Positions 52,801 through 61,078 of a DNA stretch of 64,000 nucleotides are shown here, piece after piece. The notes beneath the pieces were generated by a model. The model did not search any database. It was not told the origin of the DNA and saw only the letters and a program-made list of their open reading frames with translations. The first letter of the stretch is position 1. Each line of letters starts with the position of its first letter. A program made the position numbers and the translations under genes. The stretch comes from Lachnospiraceae bacterium (GTDB lineage Bacteria; Bacillota; Clostridia; Lachnospirales; Lachnospiraceae), in assembly GCA_017469945.1 (NCBI GenBank), contig JAFUFI010000002.1:172939-236938 (forward strand), given 5' to 3'.

Positions 52801-55566
52801 GGCGTTACAGCCGAGATCGGTCTGTATGCAGAAGTATACGGATTCCTGTATGTCTGGTATGAGTGGACTTCGGGACAGGGCTCTACGTCGGGAGCTATGG
52901 GCTCTGTATACTTTGAAGTAGGTATTTATCTGGAGATCAATTTTGTAGCTCAGTTGGGCGATGGAAAGTATTCGAAGGAGATTTCCCTCTACGAGAATAC
53001 ATGGCCACTTGTAAAATTAGGAGCTGAGTCTGTACCTCTTGATTTTACCATCGAGAGGTACAGCGACGATCTTGATATAGAATATCCCGAGGGTAAAAAC
53101 TATGTTACTCTTCCCGAGGATCTTTACAAGATCAATATGATGGATATGAAGTCCGGCGAAGTCTCCGAAGAAAATGTGGATTCCCAGGAAAGCTGCGGAG
53201 AGGGTACATCCTTTACGATGCGCGGACGTACTTATACTCAGTACGATGAAGAGAATTTCTATATTGAGTGTTACGATACTGATGAGGACGGAAATAAGCT
53301 GGATACCTGCTCGTTTATCTATGTTCCCGCTACAAACGAAGTACTTGTTAAGCCCGCAAACACACTGACAAATGAGGTTTGGGGAGAAGTAAAGTTCACA
53401 TACAAGAATACTTCCTTCGGATTTAATACAATGAAGATGAGCCGCACAGTATATCTTCACTGGGAAGGTACTCCCGCTGCGGCTACAGTCGAGTACTATG
53501 TGGAAACAAAGCCCGGAAGCGGCGAGTACGAGCTTAAGGAAGAGGGCGAGTTCGACGGCTTTAACGGCATCGAGTACGATATCATCGTTGATGATGACTT
53601 CACCTACAAATATGACGGCTACAGGCTTTCAAATGTTGTATTTGAAGATACCGCTATATTGAAGGAAAAGTATTACAGCCTTCTTGAAGAGTACAACGAA
53701 ATGGCAAGTGCATACTTAAGAAACGGAAACAACGCAGATGTGGTTGAATCTATGCGCCTACGCCTTGATGCTGCCTTTAAGAACTTAAATACATACGGAC
53801 AGAACCTTCTTGATACTATTAAAAACGGCAAGGGAACGTTATATTTCCTTATGGGAGAGGAAGAGACCGTTGTTAAGGTTTACTACGACCATATCGTAAA
53901 TGACGTAACCTGGCGAGTATTCGGTGACCCGAATATGGCCGGTGAGATGGGTACTATCCTTGGACACGGCAAGGTAGAAAATGTTGCAGAAGGCGAAAGC
54001 ATAAACGAAAAGCTTGAAGATGCAAGAAAGATCCTTTCAAAGTACGAAGACGCAGTAGAGCTTGATAAGATAGAGATTGCCGAGGACGTGAAGGATGCTG
54101 AATTTAAAGCCTTTGATGAGAAGGCCCTTATGGAAGATAAGCCCATTGTAGTTGACTTCTATGTTAAGGCAAAGACCTACAACCTGACCTGGGTCTTTGA
54201 TGAAGAAAAGGTTGCGACACAGGAAGTAGGCGCATACTACAGAACAGAGCTTACGCCTCCCGAGATTGATGTAACCGAAGGTTATTATCTCCTTTACTGG
54301 GATACTTCGGATATGTCAAAGGATCTTGGCCTTGGTATCTACATACCTGATATTTTAACCAAGGGTTATAAGTATGTGATGCCCGCAAGGGATGCTGTCA
54401 TTACGGCAAAGCTTCAGCCTAAGAAGTATAAGATTGAGTGGTACAGCGGTGACAGAATTCTTGCGAGGGATTATTTCGCAGAATACGGCAGCGTGATTTC
54501 AAAGAGCCCCTGGTTCCCTCATAATTCAAATGACCACCAGATAGAGCACTGGTCTTTGGAGACGGCAAACGGCCTTGCCCCCCTCGAAGAATCTATGACC
54601 ATGCCGGCAAGCGATATTAAGCTCTTTGTTGAGTATGAGTTTATTCCTTATACCGCAACCTTTATGGATGGCAACAGGGTAGTTGCAAAGATCGATGAGG
54701 ATGAGGACTTCTTTGTAAAGACGCCTGCATATACTGATGAGACCAGAAAAGCTCAGGGATATGACCTAAAATGGCTTTTCCACGCTCCCGCATACTCAGG
54801 TCTTTCGGACAGTGAATATGCACCGGGAGATAAGGTAAGGATGCCTAATGCCGATGTAACCTTTACTGCAGTTTGGACCTGCGCTACCCACAGATGGGAC
54901 GGAGGAGTAGTTACCTCGAATCCTACCTGCACATCCGGCGGAAGCAGACTTTATACTTGCCTAAACTGTGGCGAGACAAGGACGGAAAGCATCCCTGCTA
55001 CAGGCGTTCATACCTATGGCGAAGCAAGCTATACATGGGGACAGGATCACGTTGCATGTAATGCGAGAAAGGTTTGTACAAGCTGCCAAAGAGAAGTTAC
55101 GGAGACAACAACAGCTATTACAGCCGAAATAATAGTTGAGCCTACGGCTACGTCTACCGGTATCAAGAGATATACCGCTACGTTCTCCGGAGCAAACGGA
55201 TTCGGAACCTGTGTAGATGATGTTGAGATAGTTTTGGACAGAGGTTTATATTACAAAATATTCGATACAGACTATGTTCCTGTAACCGGAGATACCATAA
55301 CGATAACTATTCCGGATGATTTTGTTTTGGATGATGGTGCAGCTGCTAATTTGCTTCTTGATGACCTGAATATATTTGTATACGACGGAAGCGGATATTA
55401 TGTAGCTTACAGATATGGCGCATCCGACCTTGACAGCCTTACATACGGCCAGGTACAGATGAACACAGTATATAATATGAATCTTAGTCAGGATGTTGAC
55501 CCCGGCTTTACCGGTACCATTTCGGAGTACCCGGCAGCGCCCACGAAGGTTATATTTACAAGATAG
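49879..55566 (+). CDS. Giant (1895-residue) extracellular lipoprotein
   Basis: An exported protein with a signal peptide and a probable lipobox FTGC (Cys about residue 25). The N-terminus has a short InlB-like beta unit (about 35-115). The large centre (about 120-1430) is not recognised and has alternating amphipathic beta-rich and acidic helical parts. The C-terminal third shows beta-grasp repeats (TYNLTWVFDEEK, YKIEWYSGDR, YTATFMDGNR) and a paired CxxC module (THRWDGGVVTSNPTC..., YTCLNCGETRT) often found in clostridial surface proteins. It has no LPxTG signal. It closes the sigma/protease locus and could be its effector or sensed surface protein (speculative). Confidence 0.75.
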   Translation: MKTKLKRILSVLLITAQVMTCFTGCGTGDGSFFDIFKKKVTVSFALPDDASLFDKEETYLPEPVKVKKGTLVASMPESNRTSSIFMGYSYDPEGLKSAGEGDSIEEDLTLYPQFKISEGMTNVFDMNFVSGQDVSSDYTIELSAYGLTEAEVRELITLKDLSLGEEEVPYLIEENGVTLPADVNISERVMPYVKNLIESNLEDNTVNLSEGLDALGLDSDTIYRLVLIYAPEERVTFLNEIANKTGDEPLTGFAESEIIGIGNKTENELKALYGIEEGESLEKYWREELGYELEDVLRLSDVVKANSVFAETSRFIVKPSEEGWAEGDLFQIEILNTERLRFVFGDEICTKYITYYNFTTHCEEKKNLSVDSKVVFIPSAEVSGVTLGSMFEVSVDKDGNQTATERDISGVLTYKGTEAIDKGSTIAVYDGTLNDDGSVDGEVGYFEITENQGEGKYAYRSADLKNVLALPEIVPVKAERIGKEMTAVIPKADLKFEKRFSEVLGFGESAEIDPGDYLAFYDGDISKVKDIDSSEGIDFKGYAKVLSVSEENGSLKVTFENASAEDVLSSVNLYMKTGEVAPELAEIDEEAIKQSMLDEIERSNLVDEASDYLCDALLTDEADLSNYKNRDKLAAMKFKTGDGDELTFDEVRKLADGGKKVEVGDVNVSFVVSGALQHFEGKAGLRAEVTVSLKITVSLGEAGNIEITPMIVFEQEVLISPAINVKGKWGYLLGFIPYLAYIDIDPTFECGTYTGFGLNVTIMTTEKEDEDGEFADMVKEYNDNAGDGKYKREDTVKNLIKSGDSLKKLADLKKGAESGAGGQWEGGKKKENEDGPLMENQSPGVGGSLPDKYSAMLGNDAAYIDLVNKEIGTFATPVDPFHLVEFSIGAYFVVSFKLNAMIGTGVSYENAKQFTYHVRKYVCTRGEDEKESSQADLATPHFRADFYAFGMIGIRVGIRIDVRLGIISTKLASIGVTAEIGLYAEVYGFLYVWYEWTSGQGSTSGAMGSVYFEVGIYLEINFVAQLGDGKYSKEISLYENTWPLVKLGAESVPLDFTIERYSDDLDIEYPEGKNYVTLPEDLYKINMMDMKSGEVSEENVDSQESCGEGTSFTMRGRTYTQYDEENFYIECYDTDEDGNKLDTCSFIYVPATNEVLVKPANTLTNEVWGEVKFTYKNTSFGFNTMKMSRTVYLHWEGTPAAATVEYYVETKPGSGEYELKEEGEFDGFNGIEYDIIVDDDFTYKYDGYRLSNVVFEDTAILKEKYYSLLEEYNEMASAYLRNGNNADVVESMRLRLDAAFKNLNTYGQNLLDTIKNGKGTLYFLMGEEETVVKVYYDHIVNDVTWRVFGDPNMAGEMGTILGHGKVENVAEGESINEKLEDARKILSKYEDAVELDKIEIAEDVKDAEFKAFDEKALMEDKPIVVDFYVKAKTYNLTWVFDEEKVATQEVGAYYRTELTPPEIDVTEGYYLLYWDTSDMSKDLGLGIYIPDILTKGYKYVMPARDAVITAKLQPKKYKIEWYSGDRILARDYFAEYGSVISKSPWFPHNSNDHQIEHWSLETANGLAPLEESMTMPASDIKLFVEYEFIPYTATFMDGNRVVAKIDEDEDFFVKTPAYTDETRKAQGYDLKWLFHAPAYSGLSDSEYAPGDKVRMPNADVTFTAVWTCATHRWDGGVVTSNPTCTSGGSRLYTCLNCGETRTESIPATGVHTYGEASYTWGQDHVACNARKVCTSCQREVTETTTAITAEIIVEPTATSTGIKRYTATFSGANGFGTCVDDVEIVLDRGLYYKIFDTDYVPVTGDTITITIPDDFVLDDGAAANLLLDDLNIFVYDGSGYYVAYRYGASDLDSLTYGQVQMNTVYNMNLSQDVDPGFTGTISEYPAAPTKVIFTR

Positions 55567-55601
55567 TATGATCAAAACTGCATATATTTTTCTAAGAAAG
55601 G

Positions 55602-55629
55602 GCTTATCGCAATCTGCGGTAGGCTTTTT
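55602..55629 (+). terminator. Intrinsic terminator after the giant lipoprotein gene
   Basis: GCTTATCGCA and TGCGGTAGGC form a 10-bp stem (two G-U pairs) with an ATC loop, followed by TTTTT. Confidence 0.85.
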
Positions 55630-55654
55630 CTTAAATTTCGCGGTTTGGGAGCAT

Positions 55655-55683
55655 TTGACTCATATTTTCAATAATGGTAAAAT
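55655..55683 (+). promoter_or_regulatory. Promoter of the two-component operon
   Basis: TTGACT (55655-55660) and TAAAAT (55678-55683) are 17 bases apart, upstream of the coiled-coil membrane protein gene. Confidence 0.7.
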
Positions 55684-55762
55684 TAGGGGGTAATTTCGGA
55701 GATGATCCTTTAATTTATCTTACGAAAGAACCGTTGTTTAATCTACTGATATTGGAGATATC

Positions 55763-56341
55763 ATGGCTGATAAAAATTCGCCCATAATAGTTGATGGGTA
55801 CGCTTTTTACAATGAACCGGATGCGATACTGGCTGAGGCCGAGCGCAAGAAGGTTGAATATCTTCATACGCATCTTAATACATCCGATCCTGACAAGGTA
55901 TTTGCGGTATATTCAAAGGCTGTTGCGGACAGGATGTTTAAGACTCCTATAGGCGTTGACTTTTTACGCGAGATGCAGACCTTTTTGATAGAGCAATGCG
56001 ATTACAATCCCGCGGATGTTCCGCCGATACCGCTTTTTGCTTTGTATGACAGGACTCTTAGAAACGCCGAGATCATAGATCACAAAAAGATATCTGTTCA
56101 AAAGCCTGAAAAGAAGAAGGAAAAAGTACCCTTTATCTTTATTTCGATTGTTTTGAACATCGCTCTTATTGCGGCTGTTATTGCTATGTTTGTTATCACA
56201 CTTAAATCGGACCAGCCGAATATACTTAACTACGAGACAGCGCTTATAAACAGGTACTCTGAATGGGAAGAAGAGCTTTCCGTCAGAGAGAATGCGCTTA
56301 GGGAAAAGGAAAGAGAGCTTAAGCTAAGGGGAGAAGAATAG
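55763..56341 (+). CDS. Membrane-anchored coiled-coil protein of unknown function
   Basis: A 192-residue protein: a soluble N-terminal region (about 1-120, ILAEAERKKVEYLHTHL), one membrane helix (about 128-150) and a C-terminal charged coiled coil (about 165-190, REKERELKLRGEE). I recognise no family. It heads the operon of the response regulator and histidine kinase, starting 27 bases before the regulator gene, and may be a partner of that system. Confidence 0.72.
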   Translation: MADKNSPIIVDGYAFYNEPDAILAEAERKKVEYLHTHLNTSDPDKVFAVYSKAVADRMFKTPIGVDFLREMQTFLIEQCDYNPADVPPIPLFALYDRTLRNAEIIDHKKISVQKPEKKKEKVPFIFISIVLNIALIAAVIAMFVITLKSDQPNILNYETALINRYSEWEEELSVRENALREKERELKLRGEE

Positions 56342-56368
56342 TCTTTTTGACATAACCGGAGGTTACTG

Positions 56369-57052
56369 ATGGGAAGAGGTAAGATTCTTGTTGTTGATGA
56401 CGAAGCCCGTATGAGGAAACTGGTCAAGGACTTTTTGGTTAAAAGTGAATACGATGTACTTGAGGCTGAGGACGGTCAAAAGGCAGTTGATATTTTCTTT
56501 GAAAATAAGGATATAGATCTTGTACTTTTGGACGTTATGATGCCTAATATGGACGGCTGGGAGACCTTAAAGGAGATCAGACAGTATTCCCAGGTACCCA
56601 TAATCATGCTTACCGCTAGGAGCGAGGAAAGGGACGAGCTTCAGGGATTTAAGCTTGGAGTTGATGAGTATATTACAAAGCCTTTTTCACCCAAAATCCT
56701 CGTGGCGCGGGTTGATGCCGTGCTAAGGCGTGCGGGTAGCGGCGAAAGCGATGAAGTTATCGAATGTGGTATAATAAAGATTGATACGGCGGCGCATCAG
56801 GTGTATGTTGAAGGAACGCCCGTAGATCTTAGCTTTAAAGAATTTGAACTTTTAGAGTATTTTGCCAAGAATAAAGGCATAGCTCTTTCAAGAGAAAAGA
56901 TCCTCAACAATGTCTGGGATTACGATTATTTCGGTGAGGCCCGCACTATCGACACCCATGTAAAAAAGCTTCGCAGCAAGCTTGGAGACAAGGCCGGCGA
57001 TATGATCAAGACTATTTGGGGAATGGGTTATAAATTTGAAGAGAACCGCTAA
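56369..57052 (+). CDS. OmpR/PhoB-family response regulator
   Basis: A 227-residue two-component regulator. The receiver domain has the acidic pair DDE near residue 11, the phosphoacceptor Asp55 (LLDVMMPNMDG), the Thr in MLTARSEE and the Lys in TKPFSP. The C-terminal winged helix has SFKEFELLEYFAKN and IDTHVKKLRSKLG. It probably controls its own operon; the signal is unknown. Its end overlaps the kinase gene by 17 bases. Confidence 0.95.
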   Translation: MGRGKILVVDDEARMRKLVKDFLVKSEYDVLEAEDGQKAVDIFFENKDIDLVLLDVMMPNMDGWETLKEIRQYSQVPIIMLTARSEERDELQGFKLGVDEYITKPFSPKILVARVDAVLRRAGSGESDEVIECGIIKIDTAAHQVYVEGTPVDLSFKEFELLEYFAKNKGIALSREKILNNVWDYDYFGEARTIDTHVKKLRSKLGDKAGDMIKTIWGMGYKFEENR

Positions 57053-58544
57053 AAAAAGGTTTATATCGATAAAGGTACAATTCTCACTTATTTTCATCGG
57101 AGTAATGGTGGGAGTTGTTTTGCTGTGCATTTTTATAAACTCCTTTTCTTTAAAAAGCTTTTATACGAGAGACAAGGTAAGGCTCTTAAAAAGCATAAAC
57201 AACGAGATAATCAAGGAGTTTTCAAACTCAGAGAGTGCCTCGACTGCGCTGCAGAACAGGCTTAATGAACTGTCAAGGGCCAACAATCTTTCTATGGTTG
57301 TCGTAGATGATAATTCAAGTACTCTTTTTTCTTCCATAAACGGAGAGAGGGATATGGAGTTTCGCCTCCTTGGCTATATTTTAGGGAAGAATGAAGAGTT
57401 TAAATCTCAGCATATAGTTGAGGACGGCGGAGATTATGTTATCAGGCGGATCATGGGTGGTGGACCGGGTGCCGGGGAAGCCCTTGAGCTTTTCGGAAGA
57501 TATGACAGCGGTATTTCGCTTCTTATGCGCATCCCTATCGCAAGTATCGAGGAGAGTACAAAATACGCAAACAGATTCTTTATCTATGTTGGTATAATCG
57601 GAATTGCTTTCGGAGCCCTGATCATTTGGATCGTTACCGGAAGGGTTACGAAGCCTATAAAGGAGCTGAATGATATCTCTACAAAGATGGTAAATCTTGA
57701 TTTTGATGCAAGATATAAGGGGAATCATCAAAATGAAATAGGGCTTTTGGGAGATAATATAAATATGCTCTCGGAGTCCCTTGAGAAGACTATTTCGGAG
57801 CTTAAAAGCGCCAATCTTGAACTTAAAAAGGATATTGAGAAGAAAGAGCAGCTCGATGAGATGAGGATGGAGTTTATCTCCAATGTTTCTCATGAATTAA
57901 AAACCCCGATCGCTATAATACAAGGATACGCGGAAGGACTTAGGGACGGAGTTTCCGATGACCCTGAAAGTATTGCGTATTATTGCGATGTTATAGTTGA
58001 TGAATCGGCTAAAATGAACAAAATGGTTAAGCAGTTCCTTACTCTTAACCAGCTTGAATTTGGCGGTGAGACTATTAATCTCGAAAGATTTAATCTTACG
58101 GAGATGATCAAAAACTATCTTCAGTCAGCTTCCGTACTTGCCAGCCAAAATGAGATAGATGTAGAATTTGACGATTCTGTATCCGTCTGCGCCTGGGGTG
58201 ATGAATACAAGGCTGAGGAGGTACTTACAAATTACTTCTCAAATGCCGTTCATCACTGTAAAAAAGGCTCTGACGGACGTAAAGTTATCAGGGTTACTTT
58301 AGAGCATATCGGCATTAACGTAAGGGTTAATGTCTTTAACTCCGGTGATAATATTCCGGAGGAATCTATTGAGAGACTCTGGGAAAAGTTTTATAAAGTT
58401 GACAAAGCCCGTACGAGGGAATATGGTGGTAGTGGCGTTGGACTTTCCATCGTCAAAGCCATCCAGGATTCTCTTGGTAAAGAATACGGTGTTTTAAATA
58501 ATCCGGAAGGTGTAACCTTCTGGTACGATCTTGAGGAGAGATAG
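57036..58544 (+). CDS. Membrane sensor histidine kinase
   Basis: A 502-residue HK with two membrane helices (about 12-35 and 185-205) framing an extracytoplasmic sensor of about 150 residues, then a HAMP domain, a helix, the HisKA box with His286 (ISNVSHELKTP), and the ATPase with N box (TNYFSNAVHHC) and G boxes (GGSGVGLSIV). It should phosphorylate the overlapping OmpR-type regulator. The ligand cannot be told; the sensor has no known domain by eye. Confidence 0.94.
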   Translation: MKRTAKKRFISIKVQFSLIFIGVMVGVVLLCIFINSFSLKSFYTRDKVRLLKSINNEIIKEFSNSESASTALQNRLNELSRANNLSMVVVDDNSSTLFSSINGERDMEFRLLGYILGKNEEFKSQHIVEDGGDYVIRRIMGGGPGAGEALELFGRYDSGISLLMRIPIASIEESTKYANRFFIYVGIIGIAFGALIIWIVTGRVTKPIKELNDISTKMVNLDFDARYKGNHQNEIGLLGDNINMLSESLEKTISELKSANLELKKDIEKKEQLDEMRMEFISNVSHELKTPIAIIQGYAEGLRDGVSDDPESIAYYCDVIVDESAKMNKMVKQFLTLNQLEFGGETINLERFNLTEMIKNYLQSASVLASQNEIDVEFDDSVSVCAWGDEYKAEEVLTNYFSNAVHHCKKGSDGRKVIRVTLEHIGINVRVNVFNSGDNIPEESIERLWEKFYKVDKARTREYGGSGVGLSIVKAIQDSLGKEYGVLNNPEGVTFWYDLEER

Positions 58545-58549
58545 TTACT

Positions 58550-61000
58550 ATGAACATGACATTTAACACTTACTATGAACAGCTTGTTTATGAAGTAAAT
58601 GTCCTGAAGAGGTATTCGGCCGAAAGCGAATTCACCGCTTATCTGGATACTGTTTTAAATAGGGCAGCTACGGCGCCGTCACTTAGCGGCGAGCTTCGTA
58701 AAGAGCTTATCAAAAACTTCCTTGTTTACGGACAAAGACAGAGGGCTAACGGAAACCCTGTTTCCGAAAGATATATGGACTATATTTATCCCGGTATGGG
58801 TATTCCGGAGGTGCTTGAAGCAAAGACAGCTCAGCCCGTGCAGCAGGTAACCTTACAGCAGGCAGCCCCTCAGCAGGCAGTTCAGCCTCAGCCCGTGCAG
58901 CAGACAGCCCCTCAGCAGGCAGTTCAGCCTCAACCCGTGCAGCAGACAGCTTCGCAACCGGTAGCATCTCAGACTGCGGCATATGCAATTCCTCAGCCTG
59001 TGTCATATCAGGAAACTGCCAAGGCGCAAAAGGCCGCCGCTCCAAAGGTTAAAAAGCCCGGTGCCGAATTTGCTATCGGCGGAATTGTACTTAGTATCCT
59101 CGGAACAATCCTTATCCTTACGGGATTTATTACTCTGGCTATAAACTTCTTTGACAGCTTCTGGCAGGGAATGGCGCTCTATCTTGTCTGTGCCGTAATA
59201 CTTGCTTTTTCGGAACTCATTGTGAGACGGCTTGTGAAAAAACTTTCCTATGTCTTTTCAGGACTGGGAATAGCGGGATTTTTTGTTGTAACCGTTGTCA
59301 ATTATTTTGCGCTTGAGCTGTTTAATTTCTGGATTGCAATGGGTATTATACTCTTGCTTTCGGTACTTACGGCCGTGTTTGCAAGATTTAAGAAAGCAGC
59401 GCTCTTTACGATCATAGGATATGCATCCGTATTTGCAGAGCTTTCCCTTGTCGGAAGTATAGAGAATCCGATCCAGATGTATGTTCTCTACGGAATAATG
59501 CTTTTTGAACTTGCTCTTTGGATGATCATCCCTGCTGATAAACAGGGCGCGTGGTTTAGCTACGTTACCCTTGCGGGAAACATCGTTTTCCTTATATCGA
59601 CACTTTCCTGGTACGGTATTCAGAAAGAGTCCGACGCTACGATTTTCATTGTAAGAAATGCAGTTGTAGCTGTTAACTATATTTTGCTTGCGGTTGGATT
59701 TACCGTTTCCTGCAAGAGGTTCTTTGCACCCGCAGTAGCAGGAGAAAGCCCTAAGAAACGCCCCGGCGGAATCATTGCCCTTTTAGAGATCGGTACTGCA
59801 TTCCACATTGTATTTAATCTTGTATACCTTGATGCATTCAGGGTATTCCTTAATAAAAATATTACAAACACCTTTGTAATCCTTGCATCACTCGTTGCCT
59901 TCGGACTTTGCGCATTCCTTCTCTATAAGAAGGACAAGATGCTTTCAAGAGCGCTTATCCTTTCCGTTTTGGTATTCGGGCTCTTTTCAAGCATGGTATT
60001 TACCGTATTTATTGCGGGAATACTCGGAATGTTTGTCTTTGTACTTGCGGTAGCGCTCCTTTGCATTTTTACAAAGGAGAAGCTCTATCGGATCATGGAT
60101 ATCATCCTTAAGGTGTTATTTGCTATTTCCTGTATCAGTAATGCCGCAAGTCACGAAGGCGACCCTTCGGTTTATGCCGCAGCTGCATGCCTTGCAGTGC
60201 TTGTAATGCTTGGATCCGGATTCAAGGTTCCTTCACACATCATCCTTACGGGAACATTTATCTATGTGATCTGCAGTTTCGCACCTTATAAGCTTTATCT
60301 TATGCTTATTTCCGGAACTGTAATGCTTGCCGTATTTGCTTTCCATAACGTAAAGTGGTTAAAGGCAAAGCGTATACTTGTTTTTGATATTTTTGCAATG
60401 GTAACTATCTGCTTTGTACTTGGATTCCTGAATCATCCTTTCTACAAAAACGACTATATTACCATCCTTCTTGTTTTCTGCTTTGGACTTGCCGTACTTG
60501 TTCAGTATCTGCTAAGGAGCTATGGTATGTTCTTTGCCGGAAATATGATGCCTGTTGCTGCTTATCTTTCATACTTTGTATTTGTGATCCGTCTTAAAGA
60601 CGCCTTCATCACAAGTGGTATTTTGATGTTTGTAGCCCTTGTGTGCGTAGCACTTGGCTTCCTTATGAAGCAAAAGGCAGTCAGAATCTACGGACTTGTT
60701 CTTGCTATGTTTGTTTGCATTAAGCTTGCAATCTTTGATATCGCAGACGCAGCAACTCTTACAAAGACCATTATGTACTTTGTTGTCGGCGTTCTTGCCC
60801 TTATTATCGCCGGGGTATACATTGTTATGGAGATGGTACTTCTTAAGAAAAGCCAGGCCGCTGAAGGGCAGATCGCAGCTGCTAAGGCGCAGCAGGCAGC
60901 CGCCCCCGCCGAAACTGAACCTGTTATATTTTCTGAAAATGTAAAGGAAGAGCAGAGCCCGGATACTTCTGTGCAAAGTGACAGTAATGAGTCTGTATAA
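58550..61000 (+). CDS. Large polytopic membrane protein with Q/P-rich linker
   Basis: An 816-residue protein: a soluble N-terminal region (about 1-90), a Gln/Pro/Ala-rich linker (about 95-150) and about 20 hydrophobic helices to residue 780, then an acidic tail. The linker is coded by a 42-base direct repeat (58863-58946) that gives two copies of APQQAVQPQPVQQT. It starts 6 bases after the kinase stop, so it is in the two-component operon. I cannot name the family with confidence; it may belong to a large membrane-protein group of the DUF2157/DUF2339 type. Confidence 0.75.
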   Translation: MNMTFNTYYEQLVYEVNVLKRYSAESEFTAYLDTVLNRAATAPSLSGELRKELIKNFLVYGQRQRANGNPVSERYMDYIYPGMGIPEVLEAKTAQPVQQVTLQQAAPQQAVQPQPVQQTAPQQAVQPQPVQQTASQPVASQTAAYAIPQPVSYQETAKAQKAAAPKVKKPGAEFAIGGIVLSILGTILILTGFITLAINFFDSFWQGMALYLVCAVILAFSELIVRRLVKKLSYVFSGLGIAGFFVVTVVNYFALELFNFWIAMGIILLLSVLTAVFARFKKAALFTIIGYASVFAELSLVGSIENPIQMYVLYGIMLFELALWMIIPADKQGAWFSYVTLAGNIVFLISTLSWYGIQKESDATIFIVRNAVVAVNYILLAVGFTVSCKRFFAPAVAGESPKKRPGGIIALLEIGTAFHIVFNLVYLDAFRVFLNKNITNTFVILASLVAFGLCAFLLYKKDKMLSRALILSVLVFGLFSSMVFTVFIAGILGMFVFVLAVALLCIFTKEKLYRIMDIILKVLFAISCISNAASHEGDPSVYAAAACLAVLVMLGSGFKVPSHIILTGTFIYVICSFAPYKLYLMLISGTVMLAVFAFHNVKWLKAKRILVFDIFAMVTICFVLGFLNHPFYKNDYITILLVFCFGLAVLVQYLLRSYGMFFAGNMMPVAAYLSYFVFVIRLKDAFITSGILMFVALVCVALGFLMKQKAVRIYGLVLAMFVCIKLAIFDIADAATLTKTIMYFVVGVLALIIAGVYIVMEMVLLKKSQAAEGQIAAAKAQQAAAPAETEPVIFSENVKEEQSPDTSVQSDSNESV
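58863..58946 (+). repeat. Two-copy 42-base direct repeat inside the membrane-protein gene
   Basis: The repeat begins CAGCCCCTCAGCAGG at 58863 and again at 58905 with nearly identical sequence. It keeps frame and encodes the linker repeat, so the linker length could vary by slippage. Confidence 0.85.
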
Positions 61001-61078
61001 TAAGAAATTGTTTGACAATTTAGACAAAAATTAATAATATATTTAAAACAGTAATTTTTCATAAAGAAAGTGACTGAT

